Assembly: GCF_024349685.1 (NCBI RefSeq)
Contig: NZ_AP025944.1
Coordinates: 5,845,001-5,909,000, forward strand
Direction: 5' to 3'
DNA from: Pseudomonas sp. LRP2-20
GTDB taxonomy: Bacteria > Pseudomonadota > Gammaproteobacteria > Pseudomonadales > Pseudomonadaceae
Length of the DNA stretch: 64,000 nt
Both the position numbers and the translations under genes were made by a program. Below the pieces are notes generated by a model, which was not told the DNA's origin, did not search any database, and saw nothing but the letters and a program-made list of their open reading frames with translations. How positions within the stretch are numbered: position 1 is the stretch's first letter; each line of letters starts with the position of its first letter. This document shows, one piece after another, positions 36,802-44,366 of the stretch.

Positions 36802-38784
36802 TTAGAACGCGAAGCACGAGCAACCCAGCGCGCCCCAGAAGCCCTGGTAGTCATTCACCGGTACGCTCGAATGCCGCGCCTTTTCATGGCTGTGCGCATG
36901 CACCCCGCATGGCCCGCTGCACTGGTGCACGGCGGCTGCCAGCGACGGCGTGCCTACACGCCAGTGCCCCGGCACCTTGGTCACTGGCGACCACTCCGGC
37001 AGCACCGGCACCTGTGCTGGGCCAAGCTTGTCGAATTCAGCCGCGCCGTACACCACCTTGCCGTCAACGATCGTCAGCACCGACTCGATGCCTTTGATCG
37101 CCTCTTCATCGACGCTGAAGAAGTCCAGCGACAGTGCCGCCAGGTCGGCCAGCTGGCCCACCTTGATCTGGCCCTTCTTGCCCTGCTCGCTGGAGAACCA
37201 GGCGCTGCCCTGGGTGAACAGCTGCAGCGCGGTGTCGCGGCTCAGGCCTTCCGGGTACAGCGCCATACCGCCGACGGTCTTGCCGCTGACCAGCCAGTAC
37301 AGCGAAGTCCACGGGTTGTAGCTGGACACGCGGGTAGCGTCGGTACCGGCGCCGACCGGCACGCCCATCTCCAGCATGCGCTTGATCGGCGGGGTCTGCT
37401 CGGCCGCCTTGGCGCCGTAGCGGTCGACGAAGTACTCACCCTGGAAGGCCATGCGGTCCTGGATGGCGATGCCGCCGCCCAGCGCACGCACGCGCTCGAT
37501 GTTCTGCGGGGTGATGGTTTCGGCATGGTCGAAGAACCACGGCAGGCCGTTGAACGGGATGTCGCGGTTGACCTTCTCGAACACGTCGAGCATGCGCGTG
37601 ATCGATTCGTTGTAGGTGGCATGCAGGCGGAACGGCCAGCGCTGCTCGACCAGGTGGCGCACCACGGGCTCCAGCTCTTCTTCCATGGTCTGCGGCAGGT
37701 CCGGGCGCGGCTCGAGGAAGTCCTCGAAGTCGGCGGCGGAGAACACCAGCATCTCGCCAGCGCCGTTGTGGCGCAGGAAGTCGGTGCCGCTGTGCAGCTT
37801 GACGCTGGACGTCCACTTGCGGAAGTCGTCGAGCTCTTCCTTGGGCTTCTGGGTGAACAGGTTGTAGGCGATGCGCACGGTCAGCTGGTTGTTGTCGGCC
37901 AGTTCCTGGATCACCTGGTAGTCGTCCGGGAAGTTCTGGTAGCCGCCGCCGGCATCGATGGCGCTGGTCAGGCCCAGGCGGTTCAGCTCACGCATGAACT
38001 GGCGGGTGGAGTTGACCTGGTATTCCAGTGGCAGCTTCGGCCCCTTGGCCAGGGTGGCGTAGAGGATCATCGCGTTGGGGCGGGCGATCAGCATGCCGGT
38101 CGGGTTGCCGAACTTGTCACGCTGGATCTCGCCACCCGGCGGGTTCGGTGTGTCCTTGGTGTAGCCGACGGCCTTGAGCGCGGCGCGGTTGAGCAGCGCG
38201 CGGTCATACAAGTGCAGCAGGAACACCGGGGTGTCGGGCGCGGCCTGGTTGATTTCTTCCAGGGTCGGCATGCGTTTTTCGGCGAACTGGAATTCGTTCC
38301 AGCCACCGACCACACGCACCCACTGCGGGGTCGGTGTACGCGCTGCCTGGTCCTTGAGCATGCGCAGGGCATCGGCCACCGACGGCACGCCTTCCCAGCG
38401 CAGCTCCAGGTTGTAGTTCAGGCCGCCGCGGATCAGGTGCAGGTGCGAGTCGTTCAGGCCGGGGATCACCGTGCGCTGCTTGAGGTCGATGATCTGCGTG
38501 GCGCTGCCCTTGTGGGCCATGGCCTCGGCGTCATTGCCCACGGCGATGAAACGGCCATCCTTGATGGCGACGGCGGTGGCGGTGGGCTTTTCGCGGTCAA
38601 CGGTGTGCAGTTTGCCGTTGAACAGAATCAGGTCGGCGGTCATGGAACCTCCTTGGGTGGATGCGTGGGCGGAACCGGCTTGGCCGGTAAAGGGCAATGC
38701 GGACCAGAGGGCGCCGGCGGCACCGAGCACGGTGCTGGTGGCGAGGAACTGGCGACGGGTCTTGTCGTTGCGGTCCTGGGACAT
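36802..38784 (-). CDS. Tat-exported YtcJ/AepA-type amidohydrolase
   Basis: The 660-residue protein has a twin-arginine signal KTRRQFLATSTVLGAAGALW followed by an A-x-A region near residue 40. The amidohydrolase-3 fold shows HSLH-type metal ligands in PGLNDSHLHLIRGG, the His of FRLHATYNES, FFDHAETI and Asp in GAGTDATR. The tail is rich in Cys and His (CSGPCGVHAHSHEK and GCSCFAF). The substrate is unknown. A strong internal ribosome site (AAGGAGG) precedes MTADLILFNGKL at 38643, so a cytoplasmic form of 613 residues is possible. Confidence 0.88.
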   Translation of the reverse strand: MSQDRNDKTRRQFLATSTVLGAAGALWSALPFTGQAGSAHASTQGGSMTADLILFNGKLHTVDREKPTATAVAIKDGRFIAVGNDAEAMAHKGSATQIIDLKQRTVIPGLNDSHLHLIRGGLNYNLELRWEGVPSVADALRMLKDQAARTPTPQWVRVVGGWNEFQFAEKRMPTLEEINQAAPDTPVFLLHLYDRALLNRAALKAVGYTKDTPNPPGGEIQRDKFGNPTGMLIARPNAMILYATLAKGPKLPLEYQVNSTRQFMRELNRLGLTSAIDAGGGYQNFPDDYQVIQELADNNQLTVRIAYNLFTQKPKEELDDFRKWTSSVKLHSGTDFLRHNGAGEMLVFSAADFEDFLEPRPDLPQTMEEELEPVVRHLVEQRWPFRLHATYNESITRMLDVFEKVNRDIPFNGLPWFFDHAETITPQNIERVRALGGGIAIQDRMAFQGEYFVDRYGAKAAEQTPPIKRMLEMGVPVGAGTDATRVSSYNPWTSLYWLVSGKTVGGMALYPEGLSRDTALQLFTQGSAWFSSEQGKKGQIKVGQLADLAALSLDFFSVDEEAIKGIESVLTIVDGKVVYGAAEFDKLGPAQVPVLPEWSPVTKVPGHWRVGTPSLAAAVHQCSGPCGVHAHSHEKARHSSVPVNDYQGFWGALGCSCFAF

Positions 38785-38910
38785 GGTCTTCTCCGTCTGG
38801 GGGCGGCGGCAGGCGCAACTGTGGAGCATGCCGGTTGACGCAGGGTCAGGGCTTGGATGGATGTGCGGTGAGCTAGAAGGTTAGCCCTGTTCAGGTTTTA
38901 TGCAGCCATG

Positions 38911-38982
38911 GCCGGCCTCTTCGCGGGTGAACCCGCTCCCACAGTTACTGCTTTCCCTGTGGGAGCGGGTTTACCCGCGAAT
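38911..38982. repeat. REP pair (inverted)
   Basis: CCGGCCTCTTCGCGGGTGAA with CTCCCACAG on the left and TGTGGGAGCGGGTTTACCCG on the right, between the alpha/beta hydrolase and amidohydrolase genes. Confidence 0.8.
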
Positions 38983-38993
38983 GCCTTCCACAA

Positions 38994-39812
38994 TTACTTC
39001 TGCAGGAACGCCAGCAAGTCCTCGTTCAGTTGCTGGGCATGGGTCACCGCGAACCCGTGCGGCGCGCCGGCATACACCTTCAGCTCAGCCCCACGAATCA
39101 GCTCCGCCGCCTGCTTGCCGGTGGTCTCGAAGGGCACGATCTGATCGTCGTCACCATGGATCACCAAGGTCGGCACATCGATCTTGGCCATGTCCGGACG
39201 GAAGTCGGTCTCCGAGAACGCGGTCACGCAATCCAGGGTGCCCTTGATCGACGCCATCAGGGCGATGTTCAGGGTCTGAGTCTGCACGCCCTGGGACACC
39301 TGCTGCCCATGGTTGATGCCATAGAACGGCGCTGCGAAATCGGCGATGAACTGTGCACGATCGGCACGCAGGCCAGCGCGGATGCCCTCGAACACCGACA
39401 GGTCGACACCTTCAGGGTTGTCGGCGCGCTTGCCGAACACCGGCGTCACCGCCCCCAGCAGCACCAGCCCGGCCACCCGCTCACTGCCGTGGCGGGCGAT
39501 GTAGCGGCTGACATCACCGCCACCCATCGAGAAGCCCACCAAGGTCACGTCATGCAGGTCGAGGTGCTCGATGAGCTGGGCGATGTCGTCGGCGAAGGTG
39601 TCGTAATCGTAGCCGGTCCACGGCTGGCTCGAACGGCCGAAACCACGGCGGTCAAACGCGATGGCGCGGTAGCCGCGGCTGGCCAGGAACTCCATCTGCG
39701 AGTCCCACATGTCGGCGTCCAGTGGCCAGCCGTGGCTGAACAGCACCGGTTTGCCGCTGCCCCAGTCCTTGTAATAGATCGAAGTGCCGTCGCGGGTCAC
39801 GAGAGTGGTCAT
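38994..39812 (-). CDS. Alpha/beta hydrolase (non-haem chloroperoxidase / arylesterase type)
   Basis: The 272-residue protein has the nucleophile Ser95 in GFSMGGGDV, an oxyanion motif SHGWPLDADMW, Asp223 in HGDDDQIVP and His252 in GAPHGF. The sequence matches the cofactor-free chloroperoxidase/arylesterase group, of which P. fluorescens esterase EstF1 is a member. It is 39 bases from the ABM-membrane gene upstream on the same strand. Confidence 0.92.
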   Translation of the reverse strand: MTTLVTRDGTSIYYKDWGSGKPVLFSHGWPLDADMWDSQMEFLASRGYRAIAFDRRGFGRSSQPWTGYDYDTFADDIAQLIEHLDLHDVTLVGFSMGGGDVSRYIARHGSERVAGLVLLGAVTPVFGKRADNPEGVDLSVFEGIRAGLRADRAQFIADFAAPFYGINHGQQVSQGVQTQTLNIALMASIKGTLDCVTAFSETDFRPDMAKIDVPTLVIHGDDDQIVPFETTGKQAAELIRGAELKVYAGAPHGFAVTHAQQLNEDLLAFLQK

Positions 39813-39851
39813 GTCGATATCTCCTTGAAAGTCTGAAGGTGAAGGCGTGGC

Positions 39852-40418
39852 TCAGCCGCGCAGCCAGTTGGCGCAGCGGCGGGTTACCCAAGGCATGATG
39901 TAGAACACCACGGGCAGGATGACGAACAGGTTGACGATGAGGTTGCCGCTGATCGGCCCGGCCAGTTGCGGGAAGCGCGCGAACAACGGCGCCAGCAACT
40001 GCGGGATGATCATGGTCATCGGGCAGATCACCAGGTAGGTGAGCAGCGCCTGCTTCCAGCGCGGTGGTTGCGCCGCGTTGGTGCTTGGCGGGGTGAACCA
40101 GAACTCCGGGTCATCGTGCACCTGGGTGTGATCACCACCTTCGAGCAATGGCAGTACTTCATTGACCAACGCCTGGCGTTCGGCCGAGTTGACCCAGGCC
40201 TGCAGCAAGCTGGCGTCAGCGAAGCGCACCACGGTGGTGAAGTGCAGCCCGCCTTCGTCAGGGCGAATAACGTTGACGTCCAGGTGCCCCGGCTGGCGGC
40301 GCGCGGCGCTGACCGTGCGCTTGAGCCACGCTTCGTAGGCCGCCAGCGACTCGGCGCGGGCCTTGTGCTGGATGACCAGGGTCACCACGTTGCGGTTGTC
40401 TTGGCGTGCGGTGTTCAT
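39852..40418 (-). CDS. ABM-domain protein with C-terminal membrane helices
   Basis: The 188-residue protein starts at MNTARQDNRNVVTLVIQHKA, with AAGGA upstream. Residues about 10-100 form an antibiotic biosynthesis monooxygenase (ABM) type domain (SLAAYEAWLKRTVSAARRQP, HFTTVVRFADAS). The C-terminal part has two membrane segments (LLTYLVICPMTMIIPQLL and LIVNLFVILPVVFYIM). Members of this membrane-anchored type are usually annotated as ABM; enzymatic activity is unproven. It probably forms an operon with the alpha/beta hydrolase. Confidence 0.88.
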   Translation of the reverse strand: MNTARQDNRNVVTLVIQHKARAESLAAYEAWLKRTVSAARRQPGHLDVNVIRPDEGGLHFTTVVRFADASLLQAWVNSAERQALVNEVLPLLEGGDHTQVHDDPEFWFTPPSTNAAQPPRWKQALLTYLVICPMTMIIPQLLAPLFARFPQLAGPISGNLIVNLFVILPVVFYIMPWVTRRCANWLRG

Positions 40419-40532
40419 CGGCGTTCCTTGGGATGAGCTTGCCCGCATCCACTGTGCAACGGCGGACGGGCGGTGGATTGGATAGGTGTGCTGCCCTCAC
40501 CGGGCACCGACTGTCGGTGCCCGGCGCTCGGC

Positions 40533-41162
40533 TTACTTGTTGGCGTTGAAAGCGTTGTAGCTGGTCATCAGGTTGCGGTAGTCCGGGATGTGGTTGGAGC
40601 ACAGGGCGGCCAGCCCTTCGATGTCGTTGCGCCAGTCGCGGTGCAGCTCACAGGCCACGCCAAACCAGGTCATCAGTTGCGCGCCAGCCCGGCTCATGCG
40701 GTCATGGGCAGCATCACGGGTCATTTCGTTGAAGGTGCCGGAAGCATCGGTCACCACGAACACTTCGAATTCTTCTTCCAGGGCCGCCAGCGCCGGGAAG
40801 GCTACGCAAACCTCGGTCACCACACCGGCGATGATCAGCTGCTTCTTGCCAGTGGCCTTCACGGCCTTGACGAAGTCTTCGTTGTCCCAGGCGTTGATCT
40901 GGCCTGGGCGGGCGATGTACGGGGCATCCGGGAACAGCGCTTTCAACTCCGGCACCAGCGGGCCGTTGGGGCCTTGCTCGAAGCTGGTGGTGAGGATGGT
41001 CGGCAGGTTGAAGAACTTGGCCAGGTCAGCCAGGGCCAGCACGTTGTTCTTGAAGGCGTCAGGCTCGATGTCGCGGACCAGGGACAGCAGACCTGCCTGG
41101 TGGTCCACCAGCAGAACAGCGGCGTCGTCTTTGTTCAGGCGGTTGTATTTGAAGTGGGTCAT
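40533..41162 (-). CDS. YcaC-type isochorismatase-family hydrolase, copy 3
   Basis: The 209-residue protein is nearly identical to copy 2 at 29849 (about seven differences), with Asp20 and Cys119 conserved. Nucleotide identity is highest in the middle of the gene. The upstream region also matches that of copy 2, including the CGTTC/GAACG operator. No regulator gene is adjacent here, so a LysR encoded at 30700 might control both copies (inference). Confidence 0.92.
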   Translation of the reverse strand: MTHFKYNRLNKDDAAVLLVDHQAGLLSLVRDIEPDAFKNNVLALADLAKFFNLPTILTTSFEQGPNGPLVPELKALFPDAPYIARPGQINAWDNEDFVKAVKATGKKQLIIAGVVTEVCVAFPALAALEEEFEVFVVTDASGTFNEMTRDAAHDRMSRAGAQLMTWFGVACELHRDWRNDIEGLAALCSNHIPDYRNLMTSYNAFNANK

Positions 41163-41272
41163 GGCGGTAGCTCCTAAGGGTTTTGATTTTCAGTAAGTTG
41201 GGTGTTTCGCGTTGATGGGAGAAGATTAAAACCAACACCTTTGGAGCGGTAGTTAGTGGTTTTTGGCTTTAG

Positions 41273-41290
41273 CGTTCCATTAAAGGAACG
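41273..41290. promoter_or_regulatory. CGTTCC-N6-GGAACG palindrome upstream of copy 3
   Basis: The perfect inverted repeat CGTTCCATTAAAGGAACG is 111 bases upstream of the ATG of ycaC-like copy 3. It is matched by a near copy at 30592-30609 at the same distance from copy 2. Confidence 0.5.
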
Positions 41291-41382
41291 ATCTATTGGC
41301 AGTGGATTTGCTGGCCTCATTGCTTGCCTGAGCAAGCTGCTCTATTACTACGCACAGCCCTCCCCTCACTCCCGAGACTTCC

Positions 41383-42810
41383 ATGCTGGCGTTCATCCAG
41401 TCGTCCCCGTTGTTGCTCGGTACCGCCCTGATCCTGCTCGACCTCGTGCTCTGGCAGTTGATCCCGATTCAGCGCCGGGCCTGGCGCATTGGCGCGCGAC
41501 TGGTGATCTTCCTGCTGTTCAGCTCGGTGCTGGTGGCCGCCGGCATGAGCCCGCTGCAGCCGCCACCGTGGCCCGACGATGTATCACGCAACCTGATCGC
41601 CACAGTGCTGGCGATCGGCTGGTGGCTGTTCGGCGCGCGCACGGTGACCGTGGTGTTCGGCCTGCTGCTGGTGGCCCGTGGCAGCCATGGCGGGCGCCTG
41701 TTGCAGGATGTACTGGGGGCGCTGATCTTCCTCGCTGCCGTGGTCGCCGCTGCGGGGTATGTATTGCAACTGCCGGTAAAGGGCCTGCTGGCCACTTCCG
41801 GGGTGATGGCCATCGTCATCGGCCTGGCACTGCAGAGCACCCTGGCCGACGTGTTCAGCGGCATCGTGCTGAACACCACGCGGCCCTATCAGATTGGCGA
41901 TTCGATCTCCATCGATGGCACCGAGGGCAAGGTGCTGGACATCGACTGGCGCGCCACGCGCCTGCTCACCGGCAGTGGCAGCCTGGCGGTGATCCCCAAC
42001 TCAGTGGCGGCCAAGGCACGGCTGCTCAATCACAGCCGCCCGGCCGATGTGAACGGCGTGTCGATTTGCGTGGTGGTGCCAGCCAAGGTTCGCCCCAAAC
42101 GGGTTTTCGATGCCCTGGAGAAAGCCCTGCAGGGCACCAGCGCGATCCTCGCCTCACCCAAGCCCAAGGTCACGGTGAAGACCTCGACGCTGGAGTCGGT
42201 GGAGTACGAAGCCAGCGGATTCATCGCTGACATGGGCGGCAAGACCGATGCTCGCAACCAGTTGTTCGACCTGGCGCACCGCCACCTGGAAGCCAGCGGG
42301 GTGATGTGGAACGTCGACCTGGCCATGCCGCCACGCAGCCGCCAGCGCGAAGTGCTGGACGAGGTGCGGGTGTTCCGCTCGCTGAGTGACGAAGAGCGGG
42401 ATGCCTTGAGCCAGCGCATGACCGCTGTGGAATACCTGGCCGACCAGGTGATCCTCGGCGTGGGCGAACAGTCCGATCATTTGCTGGTGATTGGCAGCGG
42501 TGTGGTTTCGGCGTCGGTGCGTGATGGCGACAAGCTGCTGGAGGCCGGGCGCATGGGGCCAGGTGAGGTGCTGGGGATCGAGGGGATCATCGACGAAGAC
42601 GACTCGATGGCCGAGTTCCGTACCTTGACCAGCTGTGTGCTGTACCGCATAGAAAAGGCACAGGTGAAGAGCTGCCTGGAGCAGCGTGGAGAGGTGCAGA
42701 CGGCGTTGAGCAAGTTGCAGCGGTTCCGCCGGCAGAGCCGAGAGTCGCTGTTGCTGCAGAAGCCGGTTTCGATCAAGAAAGGTGGCTTCCTCAGCTGGCT
42801 GCACAAGTAA
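41383..42810 (+). CDS. MscS-type channel with cyclic-nucleotide-binding domain
   Basis: The 475-residue protein has an N-terminal membrane region with about five helices, then the MscS pore helix and beta domain (GVMAIVIGLALQSTLADVFSGI, PYQIGDSISIDG). The C-terminal region (about 325-445) resembles a Crp-type cyclic-nucleotide-binding domain: VRVFRSLSDEERDALSQRM and GRMGPGEVLGIEG. This architecture defines the bCNG group of MscS homologues. cAMP binding is expected by family; cyaA in the same window makes the ligand. Confidence 0.9.
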   Translation: MLAFIQSSPLLLGTALILLDLVLWQLIPIQRRAWRIGARLVIFLLFSSVLVAAGMSPLQPPPWPDDVSRNLIATVLAIGWWLFGARTVTVVFGLLLVARGSHGGRLLQDVLGALIFLAAVVAAAGYVLQLPVKGLLATSGVMAIVIGLALQSTLADVFSGIVLNTTRPYQIGDSISIDGTEGKVLDIDWRATRLLTGSGSLAVIPNSVAAKARLLNHSRPADVNGVSICVVVPAKVRPKRVFDALEKALQGTSAILASPKPKVTVKTSTLESVEYEASGFIADMGGKTDARNQLFDLAHRHLEASGVMWNVDLAMPPRSRQREVLDEVRVFRSLSDEERDALSQRMTAVEYLADQVILGVGEQSDHLLVIGSGVVSASVRDGDKLLEAGRMGPGEVLGIEGIIDEDDSMAEFRTLTSCVLYRIEKAQVKSCLEQRGEVQTALSKLQRFRRQSRESLLLQKPVSIKKGGFLSWLHK

Positions 42811-42812
42811 GC

Positions 42813-42916
42813 CTGTGCCGGCCCCTTCGTGGGTGAACCCGCTCCCACAGGTACTGCGCAACTCTCAGGCCTTGCGCAATCACTGTGGGAGCGGGCTTGC
42901 CCGCGAAGAGGCCGGT
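42813..42916. repeat. REP pair (inverted)
   Basis: CCGGCCCCTTCGTGGGTGAA with CTCCCACAGG, and TGTGGGAGCGGGCTTGCCCG with CGAAGAGGCCGG, between convergent bCNG channel and amaA genes. Confidence 0.8.
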
Positions 42917-42918
42917 GC

Positions 42919-44205
42919 TTACAACACAACCCTCAAGCATTGCCCCGCGTGGTACAGCGAGAAACCGGACTCATAGAACGCCGTGCGCAGCGAAGGCGCA
43001 CTCACGCCCTTCATCGGCGAGAACGGAATTGGCAGGCTGTCCGCCTCCCCCTTCAGCAGGAATTCGGCAAACGCCCGGCCAATCACGGTCCCGGTGGTGT
43101 TGCCTCGGCCGTTATAGCCCGTCACCGCCACCAGCCCCGGCGCTGGCTCGAACAGCCGCATCAGGTGGTCAGGGGTAAAGTCGATGCAGCCAGTCCAGTG
43201 CATTTCCCACTCGACCTTGCCCAGCTCCGGGTAGTAATGGCTCTGGATCCGGTCGGCCCAGCTGCGCACGAACCAGGCCGGCTTGTTGTCGACCCGGCCA
43301 AGGCTGCCCAGCAGCAGGCGGCCCTGATCGTCGCGGCGGATGCTGCTGAGCACCGTGCGCGTGTCCCACGAGCCTTGGCCGTGCGGCAGCACCTTGTCGG
43401 CGGCCGCGCCATGCAGCGGCTTGGACGCCACCTGGTAGTAATAGCCACGGAAGAACTGCTTCTGCAGGTTGCTCCAGTCGCCTTCGGTGTAGGCGCCGGT
43501 GGAGATCACCACCTTGTCGGCGCGCACCGAGCCGCGTGCGGTCTTCACCCGCCAGCCATCGCCATCGCGCTCCAGGCCTTCGACCGAGGATTGCTGGAAC
43601 AGCTTGCCGCCCAGGCGCACCACGGCGGCGGCCAGGCCCTGGGTGTAGCCCATCGGGTTGATGGTGCCGGCGCGGCGGTCGAGCAGCGCGGCGGAAATCT
43701 TGTCGGTACCGCAGTATTCCTGGCACTGGGCGCCGGTCAGCAGCTCGACGTCGGCACCGCGGCGGCGCCATTGCTCGTGGCGGGCCTCGAGGTCGGCGAT
43801 ACCGGTGGCGTTGTGCGCCATGTGCAACGTGCCTTTGTGCTGGGCCTGGCAGTCGATGCCCAGGCGTTCGATCATGGCGAACACTTGCGCCGGGGCTTCG
43901 CCAAGCACCTTGTTCAGGCGGCTGCCCTGCTTCTGGCCGAGGGTCGCCTCGACATCATCGGGGCGGATCCAGGTGCCGGCGTTGACCAGCCCGACGTTGC
44001 GCCCGGAGCCGCCGTGGCCGATCTTCCAGGCCTCCAGCAAGATCACCGACTTGCCCTGTTCGAGCAGGTGGATGGCCGCCGACAGGCCGGTGATGCCGCC
44101 GCCGATCACGCAGACATCGGCCTTGTGTTCACCGGCCAGGGCCTGGGCGGCCACGCTCGGTTTGCTGACGAATTCCCACAAGCACTCTTGACGCAGTTCG
44201 GACAT
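42919..44205 (-). CDS. amaA: L-pipecolate oxidase AmaA (FAD oxidoreductase)
   Basis: The 428-residue DAO-family flavoenzyme starts at MSELRQECLWEFVSKPSV; the longer open frame upstream is a REP region. The FAD-binding motif DVCVIGGGITGLSAAIHLL is near residue 30, and GYNGRGNTTGTVIG near 375. In P. putida AmaA oxidises L-pipecolate to piperideine-6-carboxylate in D-lysine breakdown. The pairing with amaB supports this over a general glycine oxidase. Confidence 0.88.
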   Translation of the reverse strand: MSELRQECLWEFVSKPSVAAQALAGEHKADVCVIGGGITGLSAAIHLLEQGKSVILLEAWKIGHGGSGRNVGLVNAGTWIRPDDVEATLGQKQGSRLNKVLGEAPAQVFAMIERLGIDCQAQHKGTLHMAHNATGIADLEARHEQWRRRGADVELLTGAQCQEYCGTDKISAALLDRRAGTINPMGYTQGLAAAVVRLGGKLFQQSSVEGLERDGDGWRVKTARGSVRADKVVISTGAYTEGDWSNLQKQFFRGYYYQVASKPLHGAAADKVLPHGQGSWDTRTVLSSIRRDDQGRLLLGSLGRVDNKPAWFVRSWADRIQSHYYPELGKVEWEMHWTGCIDFTPDHLMRLFEPAPGLVAVTGYNGRGNTTGTVIGRAFAEFLLKGEADSLPIPFSPMKGVSAPSLRTAFYESGFSLYHAGQCLRVVL

Positions 44206-44233
44206 GGCCCGGCTCCAGCAATTTATTCTTGTT

Positions 44234-44358
44234 TGGGGCCGCCTTGCGGCCCATTCGCGGGTCAAGCCCGCTCCCACAGGTACTCCACAGTGTTCAAAAT
44301 CTGTGATGTACCTGTGGGAGCGGGCTTGACCCGCGAACCGGGGGCACAGCCCCCGGCC
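44234..44358. repeat. REP pair between amaB and amaA
   Basis: GGGGCCGCCTTGCGGCCC with CTCCCACAGG and its inverse TGTGGGAGCGGGC. It lies inside the amaB-amaA transcription unit and may lower or tune amaA mRNA relative to amaB. Confidence 0.8.
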
Positions 44359-44366
44359 ATACAGCA

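Noticed and set aside
36676..38838. Plus-strand open frame of 720 codons opposite the amidohydrolase
   Set aside because: It is antisense to a gene with a clear signal peptide and metal motifs.
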